A stretch of 64,000 nt of DNA from Bacteroides luti (GCF_900128905.1 NZ_FQTV01000002.1:124001-188000), one strand, 5' to 3'. Positions 18,676 through 27,136 are shown, numbered from the stretch's first letter. A program made the numbers and translations. The notes: generated by a model not told the origin, from the letters alone.

Positions 18676-19089
18676 ATGAATAATGAAGCAGAAAAAATAT
18701 TAGCAGATAAGAATATTAAGCCTACTGCTATGCGTATTTTGGTTCTTAAAGAGTTACTATTACAATCGGATGCAGTTAGTTTATACGATCTTGAGCAAAA
18801 GTTTGATAAAGTAGAAAGAACAACGCTGTTTCGTACGCTAAATACTTTTGTTGAAAATAGCTTAATACACAAAATAGATGATGGCACAGGTGCTGTAAAG
18901 TATGCTTTATGTGAAAAAGATTGTACCTGCGAACTGAAAGATTTGCATCTTCATTTCTTATGCACAAAATGTGGGCGGACTTTTTGCCTGAAAGATATAC
19001 CTATCCCTTCTTTTCAGCTTCCCGATAATTTTGTCTTTGAAACGGCTAATTTTGTAATTAAAGGAGTTTGTCCGCATTGCCATAAATAA
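18676..19089 (+). CDS. Fur-family metal-responsive transcriptional regulator
   Basis: About 137 residues from the ATG at 18676. The N-terminal winged helix (about 10-75: KPTAMRILVLKELL, then VERTTLFRTLNTFVENSLIHKI) is followed by a dimerisation domain with metal ligands: CDCTCELKDLHLHFLCTKCGRTFCL and a terminal GVCPHCHK. The CxxC pairs (LCTKC and VCPHC) are the structural zinc site of Fur/Zur/PerR proteins. The neighbouring cation transporter and the palindrome in its promoter suggest a zinc- or other divalent-metal-responsive repressor, but the metal cannot be decided from sequence. Confidence 0.88.
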   Translation: MNNEAEKILADKNIKPTAMRILVLKELLLQSDAVSLYDLEQKFDKVERTTLFRTLNTFVENSLIHKIDDGTGAVKYALCEKDCTCELKDLHLHFLCTKCGRTFCLKDIPIPSFQLPDNFVFETANFVIKGVCPHCHK

Positions 19090-19125
19090 TGCAACACTGT
19101 TGCACATCTATATAACTTATCTTTG
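19090..19125 (+). promoter_or_regulatory. 7-1-7 palindromic operator overlapping the transporter promoter
   Basis: TGCAACACTGTTGCA (19090-19104) is a perfect 7-1-7 palindrome, the geometry of Fur-family boxes. A consensus -7 box TATCTTTG lies at 19118-19125, which places the palindrome over the -33 region. It is immediately downstream of the Fur-like gene, so binding by that regulator is the simplest reading. Confidence 0.65.
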
Positions 19126-19188
19126 TTGAGTGCAAATGATTAATTTGTATACATAACAAAATAAGTATAAATTCTAAATAGAAGTAAG

Positions 19189-19818
19189 ATGACAAACTCT
19201 GAACAAAATCTCTATCAAAAAGCTTGGTTACTAAGCTTATTTACAATATTCTATAACGTGATTGAAGGACTGGTTTCCCTGTTTTTTGGATACGAAGACG
19301 AAACATTAGCATTATTTGGTTTTGGTGTGGATAGTTTTATAGAAGTAATGTCAGGCATTGGTATAGCTGTTATGATATTGCGCATTAAACAAAATCCGGA
19401 AAGCAATAAGAGCTCTTTTGAAAAAACAGCCTTGAAAATTACAGGATTCGCTTTTTATATCTTATCAGTCGGCCTATTGGCTGGTATTGTTTTGAACCTG
19501 ATAAATGGACATAAACCAGAGACTACACTATGGGGAGTAATAGTGTCTTCCTTATCTATATTGATAATGATATGGCTAATGTATGCCAAAATGAAGATCG
19601 GTAAAAAACTAGGTTCAGACCCAATTATTGCTGATAGTAATTGTACAAAGGTGTGTGTATATATGTCGGTTGTTTTGCTTTTATCCAGTTTAATCTATGA
19701 ATTAACTGGCTTTGCCTATGCCGATGTTATTGGTACTGCAGGTTTAATATATTTCTCTTTATCCGAGGGGAAAGAAGCTTTTGAAAAAGCAGAAGGAAAG
19801 GAATGTTGCTGCCATTGA
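19189..19818 (+). CDS. Cation transporter with Cys-rich C-terminus (CDF-like)
   Basis: 209 residues with about six membrane segments. The order (two helices, a GFGVDSFIEVMSGIGIAVMILR segment carrying Asp and Glu inside the membrane, then four more helices with DPIIADSNCTKVCVYMSVVLLLSS) resembles cation diffusion facilitator membrane domains, with metal-site acids in D49-like and D145-like positions. The cytosolic CDF domain is missing; instead the chain ends ECCCH, a probable metal-binding tail. Regulated, I infer, by the adjacent Fur-family protein. Export of zinc or a similar metal is likely; direction and ion are not proven. Confidence 0.7.
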   Translation: MTNSEQNLYQKAWLLSLFTIFYNVIEGLVSLFFGYEDETLALFGFGVDSFIEVMSGIGIAVMILRIKQNPESNKSSFEKTALKITGFAFYILSVGLLAGIVLNLINGHKPETTLWGVIVSSLSILIMIWLMYAKMKIGKKLGSDPIIADSNCTKVCVYMSVVLLLSSLIYELTGFAYADVIGTAGLIYFSLSEGKEAFEKAEGKECCCH

Positions 19819-19845
19819 AGCTACGAAGGGTAAATAAAGATAATA

Positions 19846-19880
19846 AAATAAGGCTATCAGGATATCTGGTAGCCTTATTT
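19846..19880 (+). terminator. Hairpin terminator after the cation transporter
   Basis: AAATAAGGCTATCAG (19846-19860) pairs with CTGGTAGCCTTATTT (19866-19880), one G-U pair and a 5-nt loop. The last arm ends in Ts. Confidence 0.7.
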
Positions 19881-19913
19881 GTTATCTGATTCTGAGTATA
19901 ATCCATAATTTTC

Positions 19914-19944
19914 TTTGCATTCTGAAAAAGAAGATTTATTTTTG
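19914..19944 (+). promoter_or_regulatory. cstA promoter
   Basis: TTTG (19914-19917) and TATTTTTG (19937-19944) are 19 bp apart. The start codon lies 79 bp downstream of the -7 element. Confidence 0.55.
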
Positions 19945-20023
19945 GTGCTCCAAGTAAAAGTGTTATACCTTACAGATTATTAATATTATAATCAATTATA
20001 AATTTAACCGATATCTAATTATT

Positions 20024-21859
20024 ATGAATTCTATTGTAATTGTAATTATTGCCGCATTATTCCTTGTTATAGGCTATGGTGTCTACGGCAGATTCATGGC
20101 GTATAAAGTTTTAATGCTGAATAAAAACAATGTTGTTCCTTCGGAAACTCTCAATGATGGGCACGACTATGTGCCAACAAACAAAGTAGTATTAATGGGG
20201 CACCATTTTGCGGCAATAGCCGGAGCAGGTCCTTTAATTGGTCCGGTCCTCGCAGCCCAATATGGATTTCTTCCCGGTGTTCTATGGATATTGATCGGCT
20301 CTTTATTTGCCGGAGCTGTTCACGATATGGTAATTCTTACAGCTTCAGTGCGTTATAAGGGAAAGTCAATTGCTGAAATTGCGAGAGACTTAGTTGGCGA
20401 CAGATTAGGTTTTATAACCTCTATAGCTGTAATAGCTATTTTAATTGTATCAATGGCCGGTTTAGGTATTCCCGTTGTAAATGCTCTGAAAAACTCACCA
20501 TGGGGAACATTCACGGTTGGCTTTACAATTCCTGTAGCACTTTTTATTGGTATCTATTTGAAATATATCCGTCCCGATAAAATATGGGAAGGAACAATAA
20601 TAGGAGTACTTTTAGTTCTGCTGGGAGTAGTTCTTGGTCCGGTGATTCAAAATTCAGCTTTAGGTGCTTATCTGGATTTTGATCAAAAGCAGATGTCTTT
20701 AATTCTGGCAATTTATGGATTCTTTGCCGCTGCTTTACCCGTTTGGTTATTACTCTTACCCAGAGACTATTTAAGTACTTACATGAAACTTGGTGTTATC
20801 GGTGCATTGGCTATTGGTATCATTATTATTCAGCCGGATATTAAAATGCCGGCTATTACACAATTTGTAAATGGAGGTGGTCCGATTGTTCCCGGTAAAG
20901 TATTTCCTTTTCTTTTTATAACTATTGCTTGTGGTGCTTTGTCTGGTTTCCATTCACTGATAAGTTCCGGAACAACGCCTAAACTGATTAAAAATGAAAA
21001 AGATATATTACCAATCGGTTTTGGTGCAATGCTATTAGAAGCGTTTGTTGCAATCATGGCTTTACTGGCTGCAACTGTTTTGCCAACTTCCGATTATTTT
21101 GCAATTAATTCCCTGCCCGAAGTATTTTCTAAACTACATATGGTTCCTGTTGATTTGCCTGAGCTTTCGTCTTTAGTAGGAGAGGATTTGGCAGGCAGAC
21201 CCGGAGGTTCGGTATCTTTGGCTGTGGGTATGACTTATGTATTTGAAAGTATTCCCTGGTTAAGATCAATGATGGGTTACTGGTATCATTTCTGTATAAT
21301 GTTCGAGGCATTGTTTATCCTAACTACTATTGATTCCGGTACAAGGATCGGCCGATATCTGCTTCAGGATTTATTCCGTCAGAACTCAAGAGATATATCA
21401 AAGGGACGCGCCTGGTTTAATGCCATTTTCTTTTCCGGACTCATTACTTTCTTCTGGGGGTATCTATTATACACCGGAGATATTTCAACAATCTGGCCTC
21501 TTTTTGGAACGGCCAATCAGATGTTAGCAATCATTGCATTTGCCATTGGAACAACATACTTACTTCGTTCTCAGCAAAATAAATATGTTTGGGTAACTGC
21601 CATTCCTTTGTGCTTTGTTACGGTCACTACGTTATCGTCGGCACTGATGAATATTTTCGATAATTATCTGCCAAAAGGTTTGTATGCACTTTCTGCTATA
21701 TCCGGTATATTAGTTATTCTGGTTTGTCTGGTACTTATAGAGAGCTTTGTCAACTGGAGAAGAATAACCCGCATGAGTAACGAAGAGTTAACCTCTGTAG
21801 AAATTGGACTTATTGGGGAACCGGTTGTTTCTGATGATAGAAAATATGGCAGAAATTAA
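20024..21859 (+). CDS. cstA: CstA-family peptide/pyruvate transporter
   Basis: 611 residues with more than a dozen hydrophobic segments. The N-terminus (YGVYGRFMAYKVL, then GHHFAAIAGAGPLIGPVLAAQYGFLPGVLWILIG) and SGFHSLISSGTTPKLI, DSGTRIGRYLLQD and FGTANQMLAIIA are signature CstA stretches. The family imports peptides or pyruvate during carbon starvation; which one here cannot be told. Single gene with its own promoter and terminator. Confidence 0.9.
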   Translation: MNSIVIVIIAALFLVIGYGVYGRFMAYKVLMLNKNNVVPSETLNDGHDYVPTNKVVLMGHHFAAIAGAGPLIGPVLAAQYGFLPGVLWILIGSLFAGAVHDMVILTASVRYKGKSIAEIARDLVGDRLGFITSIAVIAILIVSMAGLGIPVVNALKNSPWGTFTVGFTIPVALFIGIYLKYIRPDKIWEGTIIGVLLVLLGVVLGPVIQNSALGAYLDFDQKQMSLILAIYGFFAAALPVWLLLLPRDYLSTYMKLGVIGALAIGIIIIQPDIKMPAITQFVNGGGPIVPGKVFPFLFITIACGALSGFHSLISSGTTPKLIKNEKDILPIGFGAMLLEAFVAIMALLAATVLPTSDYFAINSLPEVFSKLHMVPVDLPELSSLVGEDLAGRPGGSVSLAVGMTYVFESIPWLRSMMGYWYHFCIMFEALFILTTIDSGTRIGRYLLQDLFRQNSRDISKGRAWFNAIFFSGLITFFWGYLLYTGDISTIWPLFGTANQMLAIIAFAIGTTYLLRSQQNKYVWVTAIPLCFVTVTTLSSALMNIFDNYLPKGLYALSAISGILVILVCLVLIESFVNWRRITRMSNEELTSVEIGLIGEPVVSDDRKYGRN

Positions 21860-21899
21860 AATTCTGCTTGATAAGCTTCCTATGAGATTATAAAATGAG

Positions 21900-21945
21900 A
21901 AAGCCACTGTTCATAATATAGTGTAAATGAACAGTGGCTTTTTTA
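21900..21945 (+). terminator. Intrinsic terminator after cstA
   Basis: AAAGCCACTGTTCAT (21900-21914) pairs perfectly with ATGAACAGTGGCTTT (21927-21941), followed by more Ts. Confidence 0.88.
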
Positions 21946-21998
21946 TTGGTATATTTTTAATAGATGATTTCTCAGAAAGTCTTTTATTATACCTGAAG

Positions 21999-22460
21999 TT
22001 AAACAGAGAACTGCTTTATCTGATTTAATAAATCCGGCAATGTATATGCATTATCTACATGTTTCTGATCGAAAACCATGTAGTAACGATACTTATCACC
22101 GGCTTTGTTAGCCCATGTTTGACCAAGTAATATTTTCTTTTCAGAATCACTACCATCAAGATGATCTCCCTTAGTCTCGATAAGAAGAATATGTCCAGTA
22201 TTCAATACAACTATAAAATCTGGATAATGATTTATAAAACCGTTAATATAAAATCCTTTGCCTCGTTCCAAATTTCTATGCCAAAACTTAACATTGTCAA
22301 GATTGGCAATTAGGGCAATGACTCTTTGCTCAAAGCCATCCACATTATCTTCTTCGGTATAAATATTTTTAGGAACTCCAATCAGTTTATCTTTAAGTAT
22401 AATCTTATCTGCTGGTTTATGGTTTTCTTTACTGTTTATCTTTCCAATATCCAGAAAATT
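21999..22460 (-). pseudogene. C-terminal fragment of a restriction-type PD-(D/E)xK nuclease
   Basis: The frame is open from just after a stop at 22461-22463 to the stop at 21999, about 153 codons, but it has no ATG at its head (only an internal GTG at 22343). The sequence GFINHYPDFIVV...ILLIETKGDHL has the PD...ExK nuclease signature with the spacing seen at the C-terminus of type III restriction (Res) subunits and related DEAD/DEAH helicase-nucleases, as does the following KKILLGQTWANKAGDKYRYYMVF. The helicase part, the rest of the gene and any Mod methyltransferase are absent. I read it as a decayed remnant of a larger gene, probably scrambled when the neighbouring genes arrived. Confidence 0.65.
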
Positions 22461-22512
22461 TCACTTTTATTTGTGATAAAATCGAATTTCTATATTTCAG
22501 TTATAGATCAAT

Positions 22513-23157
22513 TTATTCAATATCATTATCCGATTCTTTTTTTAATTTTTCTTGCCATTCTTCATAGAGGTCTTGCAGGTTTCGTTCGCTGAAAGACCAA
22601 TGGGGTGTAGGTTGAACAACTGATTTGCTTCCCAATAGTTTTGTTGTTATTGCAGTAAGAGAACATTCTTGTCCTTCAAAATCTACTTTACGCCCTGTCT
22701 TAACAATGCAAGTTTTGGATGTATCATGAATATATGTTAATAGATCTCCCTCATTAAGTCCCATTTCAAAGAAGTTAATAGATGGACGTCGTATTATTTT
22801 TTTTCGCTCATCTTCAGGAATATCATTTTCCATCTCTTTCACTACTTCTGCGGTTATGTTTCCTTTATTGAAGAGCTTTAATATACCTATTGCTTGTGAT
22901 GGCTTGATGCTGAAAAATTCACGGTTGGAGTTGATTCGTTGTGGTTCAAAAGCTTCGTGGAGGGCTTGTTCCAATTCTTTAAAGCAATCTACTTTGCATG
23001 CATAGACACAATCAAATGGTAGAGGAACTCCAGTTGTGTATAGCTCTTTTAGTCGATTATCCATATCATCACGACTAGTCATGCCGATTTTTACTATTCC
23101 AGGCATACAATCGTTGGTTAATAGGTAAACGATTCCTTTGTTATTATCTTTGGTCAT
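22513..23157 (-). CDS. GIY-YIG nuclease-domain protein with RAMA-like C-terminus
   Basis: About 214 residues from the ATG at 23157; an earlier ATG at 23190 would overlap the upstream gene. The N-terminal part (GIVYLLTNDCMPGIVKIGMTSRDDMDNRLKEL) is the GIY-YIG fold in the T5orf172-like subgroup, with GIVYLL and KIGMT replacing the canonical GIY and YIG; the later EFF supplies the usual Glu. The C-terminal part (about 135-214: GLNEGDLLTYIHD, then ECSLTAITTKLLG and PHWSFSERNLQDLYEEW) resembles the RAMA domain associated with restriction enzymes and methylases. It follows the AlbA_2 gene by 22 bp, so the two are likely co-transcribed. A defence or DNA-modification-sensing role is inference. Confidence 0.7.
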   Translation of the reverse strand: MTKDNNKGIVYLLTNDCMPGIVKIGMTSRDDMDNRLKELYTTGVPLPFDCVYACKVDCFKELEQALHEAFEPQRINSNREFFSIKPSQAIGILKLFNKGNITAEVVKEMENDIPEDERKKIIRRPSINFFEMGLNEGDLLTYIHDTSKTCIVKTGRKVDFEGQECSLTAITTKLLGSKSVVQPTPHWSFSERNLQDLYEEWQEKLKKESDNDIE

Positions 23158-23179
23158 AATAGTCTTGTTCTGATTTATT

Positions 23180-24805
23180 TTACATTTCAAGAAGTTTTTG
23201 TCCTCGCTCTGTTAACCGATAAGTCTGTTTTGGACTATTTGGTATGTCTTTGATTGTAGGTTCTACAAGTTCTGACTCGATAAGAGGATTGAGGATTTGC
23301 TGGCGGAATCTACTTCTGTTTTTCTCATCAACCAAATTCATTAACTTTAGAATTGTTTGAGCTTTTTCAAGCATTGATATAAGTACCTTCCCAGACTTTT
23401 CTATATGTTGTTGTTCTAACTTGGGACAAGCTTGGGACAGCTTGGGACAAACTTGGGACAAACTTGGGACAGACTTGGGACGACTTATTCCGTTTTGATC
23501 TTCTACATCCTGTTTTATTTGTTGTTTTGAAGAAGCATCTGGAGTGTTTTTAGCAACTTCCTCAATATTCAGCGTCAGCAAAACGGTATCAGGCTGAACA
23601 GTTTCTTCAATTTGAGGGCAGCCCCATTGACTGTCTTGCCATCCTTTAACAATATAGTCTGCACCACTACCTGCTTTTTCGCCAAAGCCTAAGAGCATGA
23701 ATATCTTTTGAAGTATTGGGTTACGGCAAAGACTATGACTACCCGTATAAAAATCTTCTACAGATATAAGCATTCGGCCAGGATTGCGCATAATGATTTT
23801 ATCGCGCTCACGAATTATGACTAAATTTCCCTGCTCAGAATAACTGCAATGCACCAATGTATTAACCAAAGCTTCACGGATAGCAATATGAGCTGATGTT
23901 TCTTCTATACGAGTGATGCCATCGAGCATAAAGGGAACAGGTAGTGTTTGAGATAATTTAGCATACACTTTGTAGAAGAACTGGTAGAGATTGGCTTCCC
24001 AGGTTCCGTCGGGATAGATACGATCTGACCATCGTAAACGTGGGTCATCGCTCAGTTTCTCCTGATAGTCTACAAAGTACCAAGGGGTGCAGGATTGATC
24101 GGTAATACTTTCTGTCTTGCCAAACATTAGTATGCCGGCACGAGTAAATCCTTCGTCACCTGTTTCTCGATCTACTCTATAGGCACCTATTTTATTCAGA
24201 AAGGTCATATCGTCCAATTCATTCCAAGGATGGTTTTCTTTGCGAAGTACAAATCGCTGACGATAGCCCTTCAACGAGGCCCTGTCAATATCCTCTAGGC
24301 TATAATGAGGTAATATCTGGTTATCAAAAGGCATGCTTATATGATGAGCGTCGGCGAACATCTCTCGAACTTCGTTATCTGTACAATGATAGTCGCCTTC
24401 GTGATTGCGTTTGAAAGTGTTTCCGAACGGATTTCGAGTAAGATATACGGGGCGAATGTCATATGATGCTCGTGGTATGCGGAAAGCTAGAAATTTGTTT
24501 CCATCCGTATCACCTTCAATCACGTCACGCTCAGTAAGCATAGTGGCACTGACTTTTTCTTTATTGTGAGCACAATCCCAAAAACGCTTTTTATAAGTCG
24601 TTATCTGTTCCGAGGTCAGTCCGTCGGGAATAAACTTGCCATTCTTTTCCTTAATACCCAATACTATGATACCACCATTAGTATTAGCAAACGAAGAGAA
24701 TGACTCCCAGAAACTTTCTGGTAATCCACCTTTAGCAGACTTAAATTCAACCTCTGCATTTTCAGCACCATCCATTAACCTCTTTATATCTTCTTTCAAA
24801 TCCAT
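23180..24805 (-). CDS. AlbA_2 (Schlafen-type) domain ATP-binding protein with in-frame tandem repeats
   Basis: About 541 residues from the ATG at 24805. Residues about 10-130 are the AlbA_2 nucleic-acid-binding domain (ENAEVEFKSAKGGLP, FANTNGGIIVLGIKEKNG). The middle (about 180-400) contains HIAIREALVNTLVHCSYSEQGNLVI and KAGSGADYIVKGW, typical of the divergent ATPase region of these putative regulators. A linker near 435-475 is encoded by 11-bp tandem repeats (SLSQ.CPKLSQ.CPKL), and the chain ends in a winged-helix-like domain (LIESELVEPTI..., YRLTERGQKLLEM). Such proteins occur in genomic islands and defence neighbourhoods. Function unknown; nucleic-acid binding is the safest inference. Confidence 0.75.
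   Translation of the reverse strand: MDLKEDIKRLMDGAENAEVEFKSAKGGLPESFWESFSSFANTNGGIIVLGIKEKNGKFIPDGLTSEQITTYKKRFWDCAHNKEKVSATMLTERDVIEGDTDGNKFLAFRIPRASYDIRPVYLTRNPFGNTFKRNHEGDYHCTDNEVREMFADAHHISMPFDNQILPHYSLEDIDRASLKGYRQRFVLRKENHPWNELDDMTFLNKIGAYRVDRETGDEGFTRAGILMFGKTESITDQSCTPWYFVDYQEKLSDDPRLRWSDRIYPDGTWEANLYQFFYKVYAKLSQTLPVPFMLDGITRIEETSAHIAIREALVNTLVHCSYSEQGNLVIIRERDKIIMRNPGRMLISVEDFYTGSHSLCRNPILQKIFMLLGFGEKAGSGADYIVKGWQDSQWGCPQIEETVQPDTVLLTLNIEEVAKNTPDASSKQQIKQDVEDQNGISRPKSVPSLSQVCPKLSQACPKLEQQHIEKSGKVLISMLEKAQTILKLMNLVDEKNRSRFRQQILNPLIESELVEPTIKDIPNSPKQTYRLTERGQKLLEM
23420..23484 (-). repeat. Six-unit 11-bp tandem repeat inside the AlbA_2 gene
   Basis: On the plus strand the unit is CTTGGGACAAG or a close variant, repeated six times: five units of 11 bp and one of 10 bp, 65 bp in all. 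Because 11 is not a multiple of 3, the same repeat is read in all three frames and gives PK, VPS and SQ steps. Gain or loss of one unit would shift the frame and cut off the C-terminal winged-helix part. Confidence 0.85.
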
Positions 24806-24844
24806 AATGACTCGCTTCTTTCTATGAAATATGTACAAACATTA

Positions 24845-24946
24845 TTATCTTCTCTTGGAAGAATGCAATAAGTATCTCACATCCACATCCAAGGTTTCTG
24901 CTATCTTCTTGAGTGTTTCCAAAGATGGCTGAGATGTGTTTTTTGC
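24845..24946 (-). pseudogene. Remnant of an XRE-type helix-turn-helix gene
   Basis: The minus strand encodes TSQPSLETLKKIAETLDVD and then VRYLLHSSKRR before a stop at 24845. This is the end of a Cro/C1-type HTH domain (recognition-helix end and fifth helix). Two stop codons lie directly upstream and no start is present, so it is a fragment of roughly 33 codons. Confidence 0.6.
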
Positions 24947-25107
24947 CTATTACGCAAAGTTATTAATAATATTCCAAAACAAATCATCTTTCTGATAAAA
25001 TGTAAGGATTGATTGTATGTTCCAGATTATATCCGTTTATTTTAGATTTATGATTTCTGATATGATACTACAAATTTTTTGAGGGAATCAGATACTAAAT
25101 TCAAATA

Positions 25108-25800
25108 TTTAATGTAATGCCTATTTAGGAATAAGAAAAATATTGTAAAATCAGTTCTAGTAATAACCACAGAAACAGTAAACTCAATCCAGGAAAGGTT
25201 AAATCCAAACCCCAATAAATAAAAACCATTGGTGAATAATCTAAAAACTCCCGCCAGCTTTTTTAAAAAGCCGGCGGGAGTTTGCTCAATGTCCGGTTAC
25301 GTTTTTTAAAAAGCCGGCGGGAGTTTTGTTACTCTTCTAGCTTCAAAAAAAACTTTTTATTTTCATCCCTCACCACTTTTCTGTTAAGTAGTTTCTGTAC
25401 AGTTGTTTATACGCAAAAATAGAGAAAGATCCCTCACTCATCCCTCACCCTTGATTTTGTATTTGTTTGTATATCAAGTGTATAGATTGTTATGGATGAA
25501 CGTGTTTTTGTTATCAACCCTCACCTTTTGCTCTATCCCTCACTCTTAAATTGAATTTTAGTTCTTTTCAGGCTGATTTTTTTAACCTTGGACTAAAATG
25601 GATAAAAAAACGCGAGTTTTAAGCGAAAAGGTGAGGGATGCCCTTAAAAGTGAGGGATGATGACTTTTTCGGTTTTATCCCTCACTGATTAATAGCCTGT
25701 ATATTAGACGATTATATTTGCTGGGGTGAGGGATAAGTGAGGGTTGTTATTTGCTAATAGACTGAATATTAACTATTTAAATCTAAAAGGTGATGGATGA
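25108..25800 (-). repeat. Long non-coding repeat element, copy A (GTGAGGG cluster plus GC hairpin module)
   Basis: No open frame of note. The left part (25108-25335) contains two GC-rich repeats: a near-perfect hairpin with arms CTCCCGCCAGC / GCCGGCGGGAG (25248-25282) and a second half-copy at 25312-25325. The right part (25360-25800) has about ten copies of GTGAGGG or CCCTCAC, usually flanked by AT. The left part matches, in reverse complement, 59523-59727 nearly base for base over about 200 bp, and the octamer cluster follows in the same relative order. Strand is given as the direction running from the 3' end of the ATPase gene into the element. Confidence 0.75.
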
Positions 25801-25816
25801 GAATAAAATATTAATT

Positions 25817-26986
25817 CTAGTAGTTAAACCCAAAAGCCCATAAAGGAATAGTTCCCATGTATCCAAATTCAATATCATCTTTTACTACATAAGCATTTTG
25901 AATATCAGAAATTTGTTTTTTGGTTTTATTTTTTCCTCCCACTTCAAAGGTGTAATCAGCAATGCTGAAATCGGACTTGTCAGAAGCCAGAATGTTATTC
26001 CTAACTTTCATCTGGTTGAAGAATATAGTCTCACGAATATTGCCTATATTGGGATTACCTTCTCCTATTGCGTAAATTAAATTAGTGTTACCCAAATAGA
26101 TTTTCTCAATTTTTCCCAGCAAACGAATACCTTTGGTTGCATTTCTTAATTGGGCAATAATGCCAGCCTTCTCCAGATAGAACAAAAAATCAGTAACTTG
26201 ATTACGATGCACATCAAGCATTTCGCCAATCTTAGTTAAATTGGGTTTGAAGGGAGCACTTTGTGAAATAATAAATAGTAGCTGTTTCAGTTTGCGTGCT
26301 GTTGATATATTCATATTGGCGAATGTTGGTATATCTGTTTCCAATGTCAGACCAATAACGTTTCGTAATCTTTCAAAATAATCAGGTTCCTTATAAAAAG
26401 GATAGTATCCCCTTTCAAGATAATCCTTGAAAAGAGGAAGAGGATGTTCAATGCCAGGTATTTGAACCTTATTTGCAACTATATCTTCTAAACTATATGC
26501 CGAAAGTTGTAACCCAAGAGAAATATTCAGGTATTCCCGAAATGACATTCCCTCCAAATGATATGTAAGAGCTCGGCGGCTAAGATCATCACTCCCACGA
26601 TAAATATCCAAAATAGATGAACCTGTAAATATTACCTGCATATCGGGGAAGTAATCATACATCATTTTCAGTTCTTTTGACCAGCTACTGTACTTATGTA
26701 CCTCATCAATATATAGATGCTTTCCACCATTTTTGTAAAAGGTGGAGGCAAAGTCGAATAACTTGTTCTCTGAAAAATAGATGTCATCGGCATTTATATA
26801 AATGGTATCCTGAAGATCATTATACAACTTTATATGTTGAAGTAATAATGTTGTTTTTCCAACGCCACGTGCTCCAACAATTGCGGTCAAACGGTTATTC
26901 CAGATTACCTGATCATGCAAATAACGCACAAAGGTGGTGTCTGTACGTTCTATGAGTCTTCTGAATTGTTCATATAGCCTTTCCAT
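25817..26986 (-). CDS. AAA+ ATPase of the AAA_14/DUF4143 type
   Basis: About 389 residues from the ATG at 26986. Walker A is GARGVGKTT, Walker B is LYIDEVH, and sensor-1-like TGSSILDI follows. After the ATPase core comes a winged-helix segment (SAPFKPNLTKIGEMLDVHRNQVTDFLFYLEKAGII) and a C-terminal PD-(D/E)xK-like half (FEVGGKNKTKKQI). This family is common in Bacteroidota and archaea, often in accessory regions, and its function is unclear. The ATG at 27004 is less likely because the -7 box (27002-27009) would put the transcript start downstream of it. Confidence 0.8.
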   Translation of the reverse strand: MERLYEQFRRLIERTDTTFVRYLHDQVIWNNRLTAIVGARGVGKTTLLLQHIKLYNDLQDTIYINADDIYFSENKLFDFASTFYKNGGKHLYIDEVHKYSSWSKELKMMYDYFPDMQVIFTGSSILDIYRGSDDLSRRALTYHLEGMSFREYLNISLGLQLSAYSLEDIVANKVQIPGIEHPLPLFKDYLERGYYPFYKEPDYFERLRNVIGLTLETDIPTFANMNISTARKLKQLLFIISQSAPFKPNLTKIGEMLDVHRNQVTDFLFYLEKAGIIAQLRNATKGIRLLGKIEKIYLGNTNLIYAIGEGNPNIGNIRETIFFNQMKVRNNILASDKSDFSIADYTFEVGGKNKTKKQISDIQNAYVVKDDIEFGYMGTIPLWAFGFNY

Positions 26987-27001
26987 AACATCCTTTTTCT
27001 G

Positions 27002-27067
27002 CAAATATATATAAAATGCTGAATTAAACTAGCACTTTTATGTGAAAAGTGCTGAATTAAACTAGCA
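27002..27067 (-). promoter_or_regulatory. ATPase promoter with two exact 18-bp repeats
   Basis: On the minus strand TATATTTG (27002-27009) is a -7 box ending near the start codon. Directly upstream are two identical copies of TGCTGAATTAAACTAGCA (27017-27034 and 27050-27067), 33 bp apart (about three helical turns). Each copy has TGCT/AGCA inverted ends. The layout is that of a cooperative operator. Confidence 0.65.
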
Positions 27068-27098
27068 TTTTTTAGTTATTAATTTGATAGTTTAAAAC

Positions 27099-27136
27099 AA
27101 AAACCCTTCTCACTGCCGATAGACATTGGAGAAGGG
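27099..27136 (-). terminator. Terminator after the small Lys-rich gene
   Basis: On the minus strand CCCTTCTC (27129-27136) and GAGAAGGG (27104-27111) form an 8-bp stem with a 17-nt loop, followed by a T tract. It suggests that the short frame upstream is transcribed. Confidence 0.6.

Noticed and set aside
22326..22592. Plus-strand frame of about 88 codons
   Set aside because: It lies across the antisense of the nuclease fragment and the GIY-YIG gene, and its hydrophobic translation is what one expects from AT-rich antisense sequence.
23158..23190. Earlier start codon for the GIY-YIG protein
   Set aside because: It overlaps the stop region of the AlbA_2 gene and adds a Lys/Asn-rich tail with no domain value; the next ATG sits right before the conserved domain.
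25360..25760. GTGAGGG/CCCTCAC motifs as a CRISPR array or plasmid-type iterons
   Set aside because: Copies are short (7-9 bp), in both orientations and at irregular distances, with no fixed-length spacers and no cas or replication gene nearby.
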